DNA of 64,000 nucleotides from Bradyrhizobium barranii subsp. apii (GCF_011516635.5 NZ_CP096255.1:3408501-3472500), one strand, 5' to 3'; counted from the first letter of the stretch, positions 1-9,484 are shown. The notes: generated from the letters alone by a model not told the origin. Made by a program: numbers and translations.

Positions 1-1
1 C

Positions 2-49
2 CTGAAGGGACGCGACGCGGTGCCGATGGCCAAGGCTCAGGTGGCCTAA
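2..49 (+). CDS. C-terminal end of an unidentified protein (partial)
   Basis: An open frame enters from the left edge and ends at TAA 47-49, giving the last residues LKGRDAVPMAKAQVA. It lies 41 bp upstream of the enoyl-CoA hydratase gene on the same strand, so the two could be cotranscribed. Too little remains to name it. A CoA-ester enzyme would fit the neighbourhood but is only a guess. Confidence 0.4.
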   Translation: MKGRDAVPMAKAQVA

Positions 50-65
50 AGGCTCAGGTGGCCTG
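32..65 (+). repeat. 17-bp tandem duplication across a stop codon
   Basis: A 17-bp unit beginning aaggctcaggtggcct occurs at 32-48 and again at 49-65, differing only in the last base. The first unit contains the last codons and most of the stop of the upstream frame. It looks like a recent slippage event between two genes. Confidence 0.75.
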
Positions 66-90
66 AACTAACCCAGAAAGTGAGCGCGCG

Positions 91-888
91 ATGAACGCAC
101 CGACGACGACCAACGAAGACCTGCTCTACTCCGTCACGGACGGCATCGCGCGGATCACCTTCAACCGCCCCCAGGCGCGCAACGCAATGACCTTCGCCAT
201 GTATGACCGCATGGCGGAGATCTGCCAGGAGATCAACGCCGATCGCTCGATCAAGGCGCTGATCCTGACCGGCGCCGGCGACAAGGCGTTCGCCTCCGGC
301 ACCGACATTTCTCAGTTCCGTGCGTTTAAGACCGCGCAGGACGCGCTCGACTACGAGGCCCGGATCGACCGCGTGCTCGGCACGCTCGAGCAGTGCCGCG
401 TGCCCGTGATCGCGGCGATCGCGGGAGCCTGCACCGGCGGCGGCGCCGGCATCGCGGCCTGCTGCGACCTCCGCATCGGCACCGAAACCACGCGCATCGG
501 CTTTCCGATCGCACGCACGCTCGGCAACTGCCTGTCGATGTCGAACATCAGCCGCGTCGTCTCGCTGGTGGGACCTGCGCGCACCAAGGATCTGATCTTC
601 AAGGCGCGCCTCGTCGAGGCGCAGGAAGCGCTGTCGCTCGGCCTGCTCAACGAGGTTGTGCCCGACGTCGAGACGCTGCAGCGCCGTGCCGACGAGACCG
701 CCAAGCTCGTCGCAAGCCATGCGCCGCTCACGCTTGAAGCGACCAAGGAGGCCGTGCGCCGCATCCGCCGGACGCTGTCGCGCGAAGAGGGCGAGGACCT
801 GATCCTTAAGGCCTATATGAGCGAAGATTTCCGCGAGGGCATGGATGCCTTCCTCAACAAGCGTACACCGAGCTGGAAGGGCAAGTAG
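91..888 (+). CDS. Enoyl-CoA hydratase/isomerase family protein (crotonase fold)
   Basis: A 265-residue protein of normal crotonase length. The acyl-CoA binding stretch AFASGTDI is at about residues 69-76, and the glycine-rich oxyanion-hole segment GACTGGGAGIAACCDLRIG at about 111-129. Family members hydrate, isomerise or hydrolyse acyl-CoA esters in the cytosol. In the segment where many hydratases carry a catalytic glutamate (a PE-x-x-x-G pattern) this protein reads PIARTLG, so classical hydratase chemistry is not assured and the exact reaction stays open. It starts at ATG 91 with only a weak purine-rich stretch upstream. CaiB-type CoA-transferase genes and a carboxylate transporter elsewhere in the window suggest a role in breakdown of an imported organic acid through its CoA ester. 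Confidence 0.85.
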   Translation: MNAPTTTNEDLLYSVTDGIARITFNRPQARNAMTFAMYDRMAEICQEINADRSIKALILTGAGDKAFASGTDISQFRAFKTAQDALDYEARIDRVLGTLEQCRVPVIAAIAGACTGGGAGIAACCDLRIGTETTRIGFPIARTLGNCLSMSNISRVVSLVGPARTKDLIFKARLVEAQEALSLGLLNEVVPDVETLQRRADETAKLVASHAPLTLEATKEAVRRIRRTLSREEGEDLILKAYMSEDFREGMDAFLNKRTPSWKGK

Positions 889-971
889 CGCGCAACACTA
901 CGTCTCCGCGTCTCGATCGCTCAACTCGCGGCCACGGGACCGCCGAGGCACCGACCTTGCAAGCGACGAGG

Positions 972-1534
972 TCAACCCGGCCAGAAATAGCCCCAGCGCA
1001 AAAGAAATTGTTCGCTCAGCCAGCCGATCCAAATAGCGGGCGCCATAAAAAGTCCGAACGGCAGGAATGCCGTACCTCGCAGCGACCGCCGTCGCACGAC
1101 AGCATTGGCGGTGTAGACGGCAATCGCCGAAAGTGCCGCCAATTCGATCACCGCGGCCGCCGTTGGGAGTTCGAGCCAGGCACCGGCAACTGCGGCAAGC
1201 TTTACGTCCCCAAGTCCCAATCCGTTCCGGCCGCGCCAGTGGCGGTAGAACAACAAGAGAAGAAGCAACGGCAGACTTACCGCTGAGGCGCGAAAGACCA
1301 GCCACAGCATGGATGATGCACTCGCATTGAATAAGATTGATCCGCGTAACAAAGCAATTCCGAAAGCCGCGGCGGTCAGCTCGTTTGGAATGAGGTAGTG
1401 GCGGGCGTCGTTGCAGGCGATGGCGAGCATTAGGGCGGCGAGGTATGCACCTAACAGCCCATCCGCGCCCGGCGCGATCATGAGGCTTGTGACAACGAAC
1501 GCGAATACGACAACAGCGAATACCAAAGTGCTTA
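972..1534 (-). pseudogene. Prepilin peptidase (A24 family), 3' part, split by IS5 copy 1
   Basis: This minus-strand frame encodes the body of a small multi-pass aspartic prepilin peptidase of the CpaA/TadV type. The first catalytic aspartate lies in DARHYLIPNE and the second in GLGLGDVKLA, followed by a typical FLPFG segment. Such enzymes process Flp/type IV prepilins at the inner membrane. The 5' end is displaced by an IS5-type element inserted after 1534. The missing N-terminus lies at 2471-2522. Removing the element and one TTA duplication restores a continuous frame, so the gene was probably intact before insertion. Confidence 0.75.
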
Positions 1535-2470
1535 GAGTCTGTCCGGAAAGATTACCTTGGATTGCATAGCTTTCGCAGCATGAGTCGGATGGAGGCCAGC
1601 TTGAGAAAGGCGAGCGCCCTGTGATTGAAGCATTCCCAATCTTTGGACAGTCTTCGGCATCGCCCGAGCCAGGCAAAGGTACGCTCGACGATCCAGCGTT
1701 TGGGCAAGACGACGAAACGGTGAGCCTGATCGGAGCGTTTGACGATTTCGAGGTTCACGCGCTTCAGAGCGCTACGCAGCCCCTTCTGGAAATGTGGCCC
1801 TTGATATCCGCCGTCGGCGTAGAGCTTCAGAAGAAAGGGATAGAGGCCGAACAACGTTGCCATCAGGAGCACGCCGCCGTCGCGATCCTGGATGTCCGCC
1901 GCATGCACGATGGCGTGCATCAAGAGGCCTTGCGTGTCGACGAGAATGTGCCGCTTCTTGCCCTTGATCTTCTTGCCCGCGTCGTAGCCATGGAGATCAT
2001 GAGGCCCCCTTTTTCAGCGCTTTTCACGCTCTGGCTATCGATGATGGCGGCGGTGGGAGAAGCCTCGCGCTCGGCCCTTTCGCGACATTCGACATAGAGG
2101 GCGTGATGAATTTTATCGAGCGTGCCGTTCCAGCTCCACAGATCGAAGTAGCCATACAGCGTCGAGCGCGGCGGCAGGTCCTTGGGGATCGCGCGCCACT
2201 GGCAACCTGTGCTCAGGATGTACATCAGCCCGTTGGCAATCTCGCGCAGGTCCACCGTACGCTTGTTGCCGCCGCGCTTGGCCGGCGGGATGCGAGGCGC
2301 GATCAGCGCCCACTCCTCGTCGGTCAAGTCGCTCGGATAGCGCAGGCGGCTGCGGTCGTAGCGTGCACGGTTCTCGGTAGTCCACATTGGCGGCGCGTCC
2401 CCATCGAATCAGGCCGCTCACCTTGAATCACAACCGATTCATTCGACTCAACATGTTTTGGAACAGACAC
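1535..2470 (-). mobile_element. IS5-family element (IS1031-like), copy 1
   Basis: A 936-bp element with imperfect inverted ends (gagtctgtccgga at the left; right end reads gtgtctgttccaaaa on the other strand). It is flanked by TTA at 1532-1534 and 2471-2473, matching the TNA target choice of the IS1031 group. It interrupts a prepilin peptidase gene. Three further copies of the same length lie at 17211, 28497 and 30962. Confidence 0.9.
1552..2387 (-). CDS. IS5-family transposase, copy 1, two frames joined by -1 frameshift
   Basis: The first frame (2387 to 1920, 155 residues) carries the N-terminal part with the motif LTDEEWALIAP. The second (to 1552) carries the rest of the DDE domain, including YADGGYQGPHF and the late basic segment PKRWIVERTFAWL. 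The frames overlap, and a run of five A and five G on the coding strand (2005-2014) is the likely slippage site: a one-base backward shift there continues directly into HGYDAGKKIKGKK of the catalytic domain. All four copies in the window keep this arrangement, so it is programmed frameshifting rather than decay. Confidence 0.85.
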
Positions 2471-2522
2471 TTAGACCTACCTCTGATTTTCCTCCGGTGG
2501 AATTTCGATTGAAATAGACCAT
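2471..2522 (-). pseudogene. Prepilin peptidase, 5' fragment
   Basis: Minus-strand frame starting at ATG 2520-2522 and reading MVYFNRNSTGGKSEVGL up to the element end. It joins in frame with the body at 972-1534 once the IS5 copy is removed. The start is tentative because no strong ribosome site precedes it. Confidence 0.5.
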
Positions 2523-2931
2523 AGGCTCTCGGCATCTGCGAAATGAGGAAACGCGCCCGTTGTTCACTGAAGCGACTGGAGACCAGTGATCATATCGGTT
2601 GCATCCGGCGTGCTGGCCCATCCGCCCGATGATCTCGTGGGCTTTGTGGCACAAAGCTGTGACACATTATCTCTCACCGCCAAACAGCAGGTCATTCCCG
2701 AACGATCGTAGGGGGCAACCCGAACTGCAACGTTGATTTGGGGGCTCGCCTTCTATTCCAGTCCCCAGATTTTGGCGGTCGAGCTTGCAATCGATCTCAT
2801 TCCAAAGTCATAAGCCGAGCGGCGCCGGGCCGGCTTGAACTGGCCGGCATTCGCCCGCACAATGCAATTCGCATTGCTTCGCGAATTGCCAATCCGAACA
2901 ATAACATAGGCGAAAACTTGGGGAGACGCAC
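2523..2931. other. Intergenic region upstream of tctC, no gene seen
   Basis: About 400 bp without a convincing coding frame. It should hold the promoter of the transporter operon, but I cannot point to clear -35/-10 elements. Confidence 0.5.
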
Positions 2932-3918
2932 GTGGGACATGGAATGAAGGCCGCGGTCGTGCTGGCCGCTGCGCTTTGTGGCGCGCCGGCTTTTGCCGGC
3001 TGGGAGCCGACCAAGCCCGTCGAGATCGTGGTGGCCGCCGGCGCGGGCGGCGCCTCCGACCAGATGGCGCGGATGATGCAGGCCGCCATTCAGAAGAACA
3101 ATCTGATGAAGCAGCCGATCGTCGTCTCGCTCAAGGGCGGCGCCTCGGGCGCGGAAGCGCTGATGTACATGAAGTCCAGCGAAGGCGACCCGAACAAGGT
3201 GCTGATCGCCTATTCGCTGATCTACATGCTGCCGCTGTCGGCGAAGATCCCGTTCAACTGGCGCGAGCTGACGCCGGTCTCGGTGATCGCGCTCGACCAG
3301 TTCGTGCTGTGGGACAACAGCGCAGGTCCGAAGACGGTGAAGGAATTCGTCGCGGCGGCGAAGGCGGCGAGTTCGCCGTTCAAGATGGGCGGCACCGGCT
3401 CCAAGCGCGAGGATCACGTGCTGACCGTCTTCCTCGAGCAGAAAACCGGCGCGAAATTCTCCTATCTGCCCTACAAATCCGGCGGCGAGGCCGCGACCCA
3501 GCTCGTCGGCAACCACACCGAATCCAACGTCAACAACCCGAGCGAAAATCTCGAAGTCTGGCGTGCCGGCCAGGTGCGCCCGCTCTGCGTGTTCGACAAG
3601 GAGCGCATCTCCTACACTAGCAAGGTGACGGACACGCAATCCTGGGCCGACATCCCGACCTGTAAGGAGGAGGGCGTTGACGTCCAGTATCTGATGCTAC
3701 GCGCGATGTTCCTGCCCGGCAAGGTCACGCCGGAGCAGCAGGCGTTCTATGTCGATCTGTTCCACAAGGTGACGCAGACCGCGGAATACAAGGACTACAT
3801 GGAAAAGCAGGCGCTGAAGCCGATCTTCCTCACCGGCAAGGACATGGTGCAATTCCTCGAGGAAGACGACGCCACCAACAAGTCGCTGATGACGGAAGCC
3901 GGATTCGTCGCGAAGTAG
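2932..3918 (+). CDS. tctC: Tripartite tricarboxylate transporter substrate-binding protein (TctC/Bug family)
   Basis: A 328-residue periplasmic solute-binding protein. A signal peptide (KAAVVLAAALCGAPAFA) is followed by the mature start GWEPTKPVEIVV and the family segment AAGAGGASDQMARMM, which lines the carboxylate pocket. Such proteins capture organic acids and deliver them to the TctA/TctB membrane pair. The GTG start at 2932 has a ggggaga ribosome site six bases upstream. An in-frame ATG at 2944 is the alternative. It is followed by tctB and tctA on the same strand. The substrate cannot be deduced from sequence alone. Confidence 0.9.
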   Translation: MGHGMKAAVVLAAALCGAPAFAGWEPTKPVEIVVAAGAGGASDQMARMMQAAIQKNNLMKQPIVVSLKGGASGAEALMYMKSSEGDPNKVLIAYSLIYMLPLSAKIPFNWRELTPVSVIALDQFVLWDNSAGPKTVKEFVAAAKAASSPFKMGGTGSKREDHVLTVFLEQKTGAKFSYLPYKSGGEAATQLVGNHTESNVNNPSENLEVWRAGQVRPLCVFDKERISYTSKVTDTQSWADIPTCKEEGVDVQYLMLRAMFLPGKVTPEQQAFYVDLFHKVTQTAEYKDYMEKQALKPIFLTGKDMVQFLEEDDATNKSLMTEAGFVAK

Positions 3919-3924
3919 CCGTCT

Positions 3925-4095
3925 CTCTTTGCCCTCCCCCCGTTCTTACGGGGAGAGGGCATGGGTGAGGGGCTTCCCTCCCGGAAGAGAATGGCAGACA
4001 GACTCGCGGAGGGTCCCCCTCACCCGGCGCTTCGGCGTTCTAGAAAACGGTCGCGGACGCGGCCTCTGCCTCTCCCCGCAAGCGGGGCGAGGTGA
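3925..4095. repeat. REP-like palindromic repeat pair between tctC and tctB
   Basis: The stretch contains ccccgttcttacggggagag near its left end and ctctccccgcaagcggggcg near its right end, so the two halves form opposing hairpins. It looks like the extragenic palindromic repeats common in Bradyrhizobium. It separates tctC from tctB and could lower downstream expression or stabilise the tctC message. Confidence 0.6.
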
Positions 4096-4124
4096 CATCA
4101 CTCCCGGCTTTTGCAAATCAGCTC

Positions 4125-4667
4125 ATGTCCCAAACCGATCTTGAAATCATCGTCGACGATCCGACCGCGCCTGAAGACGGCTCACCCTCCGTCGTCTCCT
4201 CCGGCACGATCGAGATATTCGTCTGCCTGCTGTTGCTCGCGTTGGCCGCAACGCTTGGCTATGACAATTGGCGCACCGGCGCGTCCTGGGATTCGACCGG
4301 GCCGGAGCCCGGCTATTTCCCGTTCTATCTCTCCGTCATCCTCGGTGGCGGCAGCCTCTATGGCCTGATTGCGGCCTTCGTGGCGCATCGCGCGGCATCC
4401 GAAAGCTTCGTCACGCGTGCGCAAGCGCGCCGTGTGATGGCGGTGTTCGTGCCGACGCTGCTGTTCTGCCTGGTGATGCAGTTCCTCGGCCTCTACGTCG
4501 CGAGCTTCCTCCTGATCGCGGGCTTCATGCGACTCGTCGGCAAGATCGCGCTGTGGAAGTCGCTGCTCACTGCCTTCCTGTTCACGGCGATCATGTTCGT
4601 CACCTTTGACATCGCCTTCGACGTCATCATGCCGAAAGGGCCGCTAGAAGCGGCCTTCGGCTACTAG
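4125..4667 (+). CDS. tctB: Tripartite tricarboxylate transporter small membrane subunit TctB
   Basis: A 180-residue protein with about four hydrophobic segments (IEIFVCLLLLALAATLGY; GYFPFYLSVILGGGSLYGL; VPTLLFCLVMQFLGLYVA; LLTAFLFTAIMFVTFDIAF), the size and layout of TctB. It pairs with TctA to form the sodium- or proton-driven uptake channel fed by TctC. ATG 4125 begins the conserved frame after a non-conserved open stretch. The stop lies 9 bp before tctA. A second, truncated copy of its 3' end is at 9621-9845. Confidence 0.88.
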   Translation: MSQTDLEIIVDDPTAPEDGSPSVVSSGTIEIFVCLLLLALAATLGYDNWRTGASWDSTGPEPGYFPFYLSVILGGGSLYGLIAAFVAHRAASESFVTRAQARRVMAVFVPTLLFCLVMQFLGLYVASFLLIAGFMRLVGKIALWKSLLTAFLFTAIMFVTFDIAFDVIMPKGPLEAAFGY

Positions 4668-4676
4668 GCGCTCACG

Positions 4677-6191
4677 ATGGAAGCTTTCGGTCTCTTGCTT
4701 CATGGCTTTGCCGTCCTGCTGACGTGGAAGACGCTCGTGCTGATGATGTTCGGGCTGGTGCTCGGCATCTTCGTCGGCGTGCTGCCCGGGCTCGGCGGTC
4801 CCAACGGCGTTGCGATCCTGTTGCCGCTCACCTTCACGATGGATCCGACCTCGGCGATCGTGATGCTGTCCTGCATCTACTGGGGCGCGCTGTTCGGCGG
4901 CGCCATCACCTCTATCCTGTTCAACATCCCCGGCGAGGCGTGGTCGGTCGCGACCACGTTCGACGGCTATCCGATGGCGCAGCAGGGCAGGGCGGCGGAG
5001 GCGCTGACCGCGGCGTTCACGTCCTCCTTCATCGGCTCGCTGGTCGCGGTGCTGCTGATCACCTTCCTCGCGCCGATGATCTCCTCCTTTGCGTTGAAGT
5101 TCGGCCCGCCCGAGTTCTTCGCTGTCTATCTGCTGACCTTCTGCTCCTTCGTCGGATTGGGGCGCGAGGCCAAGCACAAGACGGTCATCTCAATGTCGCT
5201 CGGTCTTCTGCTCGCGGGCGTCGGCATGGACACGGTGTCGGGCAATCTGCGCATGACCTTCGGCTCGGCCGAGCTCTTGCGCGGCATCAACTTCCTCGTT
5301 GCAGTCATCGGCCTGTTCGGCATCAGCGAGATCCTGCTGACGATGGAGGAGCGGCTGGCGCTGCGTGGACACGCCGCGAGCATTTCGCTCCGCGTCGTGC
5401 TCAGCGTCTGGAAGGACCTGCCGAAATACTGGGTGACGCTGCTGCGTTCCTCCTTCATCGGGTGCTGGCTCGGCATCACCCCGGGCGGCGCGATCGCGGC
5501 CTCCTTCATGGGTTACAACCTCGCAAAGCGCTTTGCCAAGGATCCCGAGAGCTTTGGCAAGGGCCGCATCGAGGGCGTGTTCGCGCCGGAGACCGCGGCG
5601 CATGCCTCCGGCACCTCGGCGCTGCTGCCGATGCTGGCGCTCGGCATTCCCGGTTCCGGCACGGCCGCGATCCTGCTCGGCGGGTTGATGGTGTGGGGAC
5701 TCAATCCGGGTCCGCTGCTGTTCGTGGAGCACAAGGATTTCGTCTGGGGTCTAATCGCCTCGATGTATCTCGGCAATGTCGTCGGCCTCGTGCTGGTGCT
5801 GACGACGGTGCCGATCTTCGCCTCGATCCTGCGGGTGCCATTCGCCGCGGTGGCGCCGATGATCGTGGTGTCCTGCGCGATCGGCGCCTTTGCGATCCAG
5901 AACGCGATGTTCGACATCTGGCTGATGCTGGGCTTCGGCGTCGTCGGCTACGTTTTCAAGAAGATCGGCATCCCGCTCGCGCCGTTCACCCGCGCGCTCG
6001 TGCTCGGCAACCGCGCCGAGGATGCCTTCCGCCTGTCGATGATCGGGGCCGGCGGCAACCTCAAGGTGTTCTGGTCGAACGGCCTGGTTGGCTCGATCAC
6101 AACCTTGGCGATTGTGCTGTTGTTTTGGCCTGTGATCGACCGCTTGCTGCGCTGCGTCGGGTGGCCGCGGCAGGCGAAGCCTGCCGTGTGA
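4677..6191 (+). CDS. tctA: Tripartite tricarboxylate transporter large membrane subunit TctA
   Basis: A 504-residue polytopic membrane protein of usual TctA length. It starts with a hydrophobic helix, then the signature GVLPGLGGPNGVAILLPLTF (about residues 37-56). A second related glycine-rich signature, GCWLGITPGGAIAASFMGYN (about 262-281), shows the internal repeat expected of the family. It forms the transport path for the carboxylate captured by TctC. A 5' fragment and a small 3' remnant of a second copy lie at 9485-10190. Confidence 0.92.
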   Translation: MEAFGLLLHGFAVLLTWKTLVLMMFGLVLGIFVGVLPGLGGPNGVAILLPLTFTMDPTSAIVMLSCIYWGALFGGAITSILFNIPGEAWSVATTFDGYPMAQQGRAAEALTAAFTSSFIGSLVAVLLITFLAPMISSFALKFGPPEFFAVYLLTFCSFVGLGREAKHKTVISMSLGLLLAGVGMDTVSGNLRMTFGSAELLRGINFLVAVIGLFGISEILLTMEERLALRGHAASISLRVVLSVWKDLPKYWVTLLRSSFIGCWLGITPGGAIAASFMGYNLAKRFAKDPESFGKGRIEGVFAPETAAHASGTSALLPMLALGIPGSGTAAILLGGLMVWGLNPGPLLFVEHKDFVWGLIASMYLGNVVGLVLVLTTVPIFASILRVPFAAVAPMIVVSCAIGAFAIQNAMFDIWLMLGFGVVGYVFKKIGIPLAPFTRALVLGNRAEDAFRLSMIGAGGNLKVFWSNGLVGSITTLAIVLLFWPVIDRLLRCVGWPRQAKPAV

Positions 6192-6311
6192 GCCAAGCGG
6201 ATTGGAAACGCCATCAGTATAGGTGTCGCGTAAGTCCGATAAAGTTCGAAGCCCATGTCGCTGGGTGCAGTTTCGCCCTTGAATCGATCGCGATGTTGGG
6301 AATAGTGCATT

Positions 6312-6808
6312 ACATGACTATCACCGCTCGCGAGGGGAGCATCGTCTACGTCGAGGACTGCCTGATCAACGGCAATTTCGCCTAGCCCGGCACAGGGATG
6401 TCGTGAACATTACGATTCGCGATATGGGAGGCAGCGGTCTACGATTGCAAGCGCGGCGGCGGGCTTGATCAGGGCGACGCTCAGCAATGTCAGGTTGATC
6501 AATGCAGCCAACGGTGTCGGCGTCGGTGGCGGCGCCGCCGTTCTCAGCAATTCGGTCGTGTCGAGCAACTCGGTTGCCGGTATTGCCATCTCGGGCGGCG
6601 GCATTAACATTGACGCCATGAGGATTTCCTTCAACGCGATCGGCATCAAGCAAGAACGGTCAACCCGTCCAACAATGACCGTTCGTTCAATACCGCTGGC
6701 GTGTCGGGCACGGTCAACTCGTATTCGAACAATCGCTTCTCGGATAACGGTGCAGGCGGAACGATCACGCCAATCGGCAGCACAACCAATCCGTCTGGGT
6801 TGCAGTAA
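6312..6808 (+). pseudogene. Decayed right-handed beta-helix repeat protein
   Basis: Frames on the plus strand show beta-helix rungs such as NSVVSSNSVAGIAISGGGIN and RISFNAIGIK. After a frameshift near 6657 they continue as TVNSYSNNRFSDNGAGG, ending ITPIGSTTNPSGLQ with a TAA at 6806-6808. The upstream portion (ITAREGSIVYVEDCLINGNF) is cut by stop codons. The rung pattern and C-terminus resemble exported parallel beta-helix proteins frequent in Bradyrhizobium. No single open frame covers the domain, so the gene is dead. Confidence 0.6.
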
Positions 6809-6848
6809 GAACGATGATCGCAGCGGCTCAGCGATGACGTGAGATGCC

Positions 6849-6873
6849 AAAGCCCGGCTCGCCGGGGCTTTTG
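6849..6873 (+). terminator. Rho-independent terminator
   Basis: The hairpin aaagcccggctcgccggggcttt has a GC-rich stem and is followed by t and tgg. It lies 40 bp after the stop of the decayed beta-helix gene and probably served it. Confidence 0.6.
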
Positions 6874-7227
6874 GTGCTTGCGATTTCCTTCACGCTGGCA
6901 CGATGCAGGTCGTCGTTGCATTGATCCGACTCGATTAGGCCCCTGAGCGAAGCTCACGCGGTTAGCAGCAACCGACCTCGTTCGACATCGTGAGAGCGAA
7001 GTTGGCGAAAATTCGCTGAGCGCATCCCTGATCTGGAGCTCAGCATCTGCGGTGGTCCTCCTGATCGCGGTGACGATGAGTCGAAAGCCCGGCGCTGACG
7101 CCGCACTTTCGGTATTTCATCGTGAAACGGTCAGAGCCCGTGACGCTTCCCGCGCTTGTCAGCGACGCTAATCAGCACCAAAATACAATCTGAGATTTTG
7201 TTGATCTGTTCTTTTTTGGAGGACGTC
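6874..7227. other. Intergenic region, no gene seen
   Basis: No credible coding frame. A GC-rich imperfect hairpin around 7083-7112 (cggcgctgacgccg core) is visible, without a T-run. The ribosome site ggagga at 7216-7221 belongs to the decayed gene that follows. Confidence 0.4.
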
Positions 7228-8074
7228 ATGGCTGTTGAGCATTATCGGGCCCGGAAGGGCAAGGAGATTTCACACGCGGCCGCCGCTGTAGTTGCCGGAG
7301 GCTACACGACGAAGTTCGATTCCTGGGCGGGCTGACGCCTAAGCAGAAGGCCGCCTTCAAGCTTGCTGCAGACCGCTGGACACACGCGATCGTTGGCGAT
7401 CTGCCTGATGTCATTGTCGGCGGCGAGAGGTTCAACAATCGGCGTATCACGGCGCAAGGCACCGACATTTACGGCCCGGGGAGGATTCTCGGTCAGGCGG
7501 GACCGAACCGCTTGCGCCCGCAGAATGCCGGAGCGGCTGCGTTCCTGCCGGGCGACTGGCGACATGCAATTCGATACGGCCGACCTCTCGGCGATGGAGG
7601 CGGACGGCACCCTGAACGACGTCATCATGCACGAGATGGGGCATGTGATCGGCATCGGGACGATTCTGGACGAACAAGAAATTGCTGAAGGGTAAGCACG
7701 CCAACAATCCGACATTCAACGGCCCTACGCCATGCGCGAATACGGCAAGCTCCGTGGTTCCGCGGGGTCGCTGCCTGTTCCCGTTGAAAACACGGGCGGG
7801 GAGGGGACGGTGGACTCGCATTGGTGCGACACCGTGTTCGGCGCAGAGCTGATGACCGGCTTCGTCAATCAGGGCGGCAATCCGATGAGCCGGGTGACGA
7901 AGCTTGCAGGATCTCGGCTATGAGGTGAACATGGACGCTGCCCAGCCGTATCAGCTGCCTGATCATCTCCAGATGGCTGAGGCGGGGCTCGTTGCCGCGC
8001 ATGCTAAAAAGTCAAGAGGCATCGTGCTCCCGCGGATTCCGATCACGTTGCCCGAGGAGAGCATTGGCACCTAA
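7228..8074 (+). pseudogene. Decayed zinc metallopeptidase (leishmanolysin-like, HExxH)
   Basis: A good ribosome site precedes ATG 7228, but the frame breaks at once. Following the signal through several frameshifts gives a coherent protein: LTPKQKAAFKLAADRWTHAI, then GDMQFDTADLSAME, the zinc motif VIMHEMGHVIGIGT (HEMGH at about 7630-7644), then DSHWCDTVFGAELMTGFVN and GNPMSRVTKLA, ending near TAA 8072-8074. The HExxH helix and the downstream ELMTG segment with a following NPMS match leishmanolysin-related exported proteases. At least four shifts (near 7330, 7550, 7690 and 7910) show it is not functional. Confidence 0.65.
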
Positions 8075-8125
8075 GGCCAACGCTTTGCCAAGCAAGGCTC
8101 CTCGGGAATTCAGCGATACAGGATC

Positions 8126-8406
8126 ATGGAGGGCATGAAACGACCGAAAGCGATCGTGCTTCCAGATTCGTCACTGATCCCGTCGGACTGCCTGATCTCG
8201 CCGCCGCCCAACCAGTTCACCCACGAGGTGGCGAGATCGCAGCCCTTCTATGCCTCGCAGGGCGCGCCGGGCGACCCACCGACCGGACAGTTCGAGGCGG
8301 AGCCAAAGGTCGTGCTGCTCTACCATGACGGCGGAGAGCTTGTCGTGTCGTCGATGCTGCCGGCCGCTATGTCGGCACGCGCTTCGAGCGTTTGCGCGAG
8401 ATCTAG
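8126..8406 (+). pseudogene. Frameshifted small conserved hypothetical protein
   Basis: The frame from ATG 8126 reads MEGMKRPKAIVLPDSSLIPS and continues to VVLLYHDGGEL. A shift near 8340 then continues the same protein as CRVVDAAGRYVGTRFERLRE, stopping at TAG 8404-8406. The layout resembles a short rhizobial hypothetical family of unknown function. The original reading would be about 93 residues. Confidence 0.5.
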
Positions 8407-8495
8407 ATGGTTGCGTAAGCCGTCAATGCGCGGTCGATGGTGATCACCGCGGCGATCCGGATGCGAAACGCCGGCTGTTGAGACGCAGCCGTTCT

Positions 8496-9484
8496 TCACA
8501 CCACCTTGGCGTTCCGGAGCGTCGCGATCTCGTCTGCACTGAGGCCGAACTCCTTCAAGACCTCGTCGGTGTGCTCGCCGAATTCCGGCGGCCGCGCCAC
8601 CATCTTGCTCGGCGTGCGCGACAGCGTGACGGGTTGGCCGACCAGGCGGATGTGGCGGTCCTCGTCGTTCGGCACGTCCTGCGCGATGCCGAGATGTTTG
8701 ACCTGCGCGTCCTCGAACATCTGGTCGATGGCGTAGATTGGTCCGCAGGGCACGCCGGCATCGTTGAACTCGCGGACCCAGGTCTCGGTCGACTTCGTGA
8801 CCGTGCGCTCCTCGATCTTGGCGTTGAGCGCGTCGCGATTCTTGGAGCGGGCCGGCGCGGTCGCATAGTCGGGATCACTGTAGAGCTCCGGCGCGCCGAT
8901 CGCCTGCGCGCAACGCTCCCAGATCCGTCCGCCCGTGGTGGCGATGTTGATGTAACCGTCCGAGGTCTTGAACACGCCGGTCGGGATGCTGGTCGGATGG
9001 TTGTTGCCGGCCTGCTTGGCGACTTCCTTCTCCATCAGCCAGCGCGCGGCCTGGAAGTCGAGCATGAAAATCTGCGCTTGCAGCAGCGAGGTCTGCACCC
9101 ACTGGCCCTTGCCGGACACCTCGCGCTCGAGCAGCGCGGTGAGGATGCCCATGGCGCAGAACAGGCCGGCCGTGAGGTCGGCGACGGGAATGCCGACCCT
9201 CATCGGCCCTTCGCCCGGCGCGCCCGTGATCGACATCAGCCCACCCATGCCCTGGGCGATCTGATCGAAGCCGGGGCGCTTGTGGTAGGGCCCGTCCTGG
9301 CCGAAGCCGGAGATGCTGCCATAGACGATGCCCGGATTGATCGTATGCCGAGCTTCTTCTAGACGTCGGGCCGGAAATTCTTGACCACCACGTCCGCCTT
9401 GGCCGCGAGGCGCTTGTACACGGCGAGCCTGCGTTCGTCCTTCGGATTCAGCGTCATCACCCGCTTGTTGCGGTGCAGATTCTG
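8496..9484 (-). pseudogene. Truncated CaiB/BaiF CoA-transferase copy
   Basis: Residues from LHRNKR onward are nearly identical to the intact CoA-transferase at 20973-22166, including the active-site segment VGIPVADLTAG and the C-terminus. The copy lacks the first 60-odd residues, has an in-frame TAG shortly after NFRPDV and a small deletion following it. The last 250 codons stay open. Homology stops near 9484, where tctA-like sequence begins on the other strand, so a rearrangement cut the gene. Confidence 0.85.

Noticed and set aside
4724..6385. 553-codon frame overlapping tctA in another frame
   Set aside because: Arg/His-rich shadow with no motifs. tctA explains the region.
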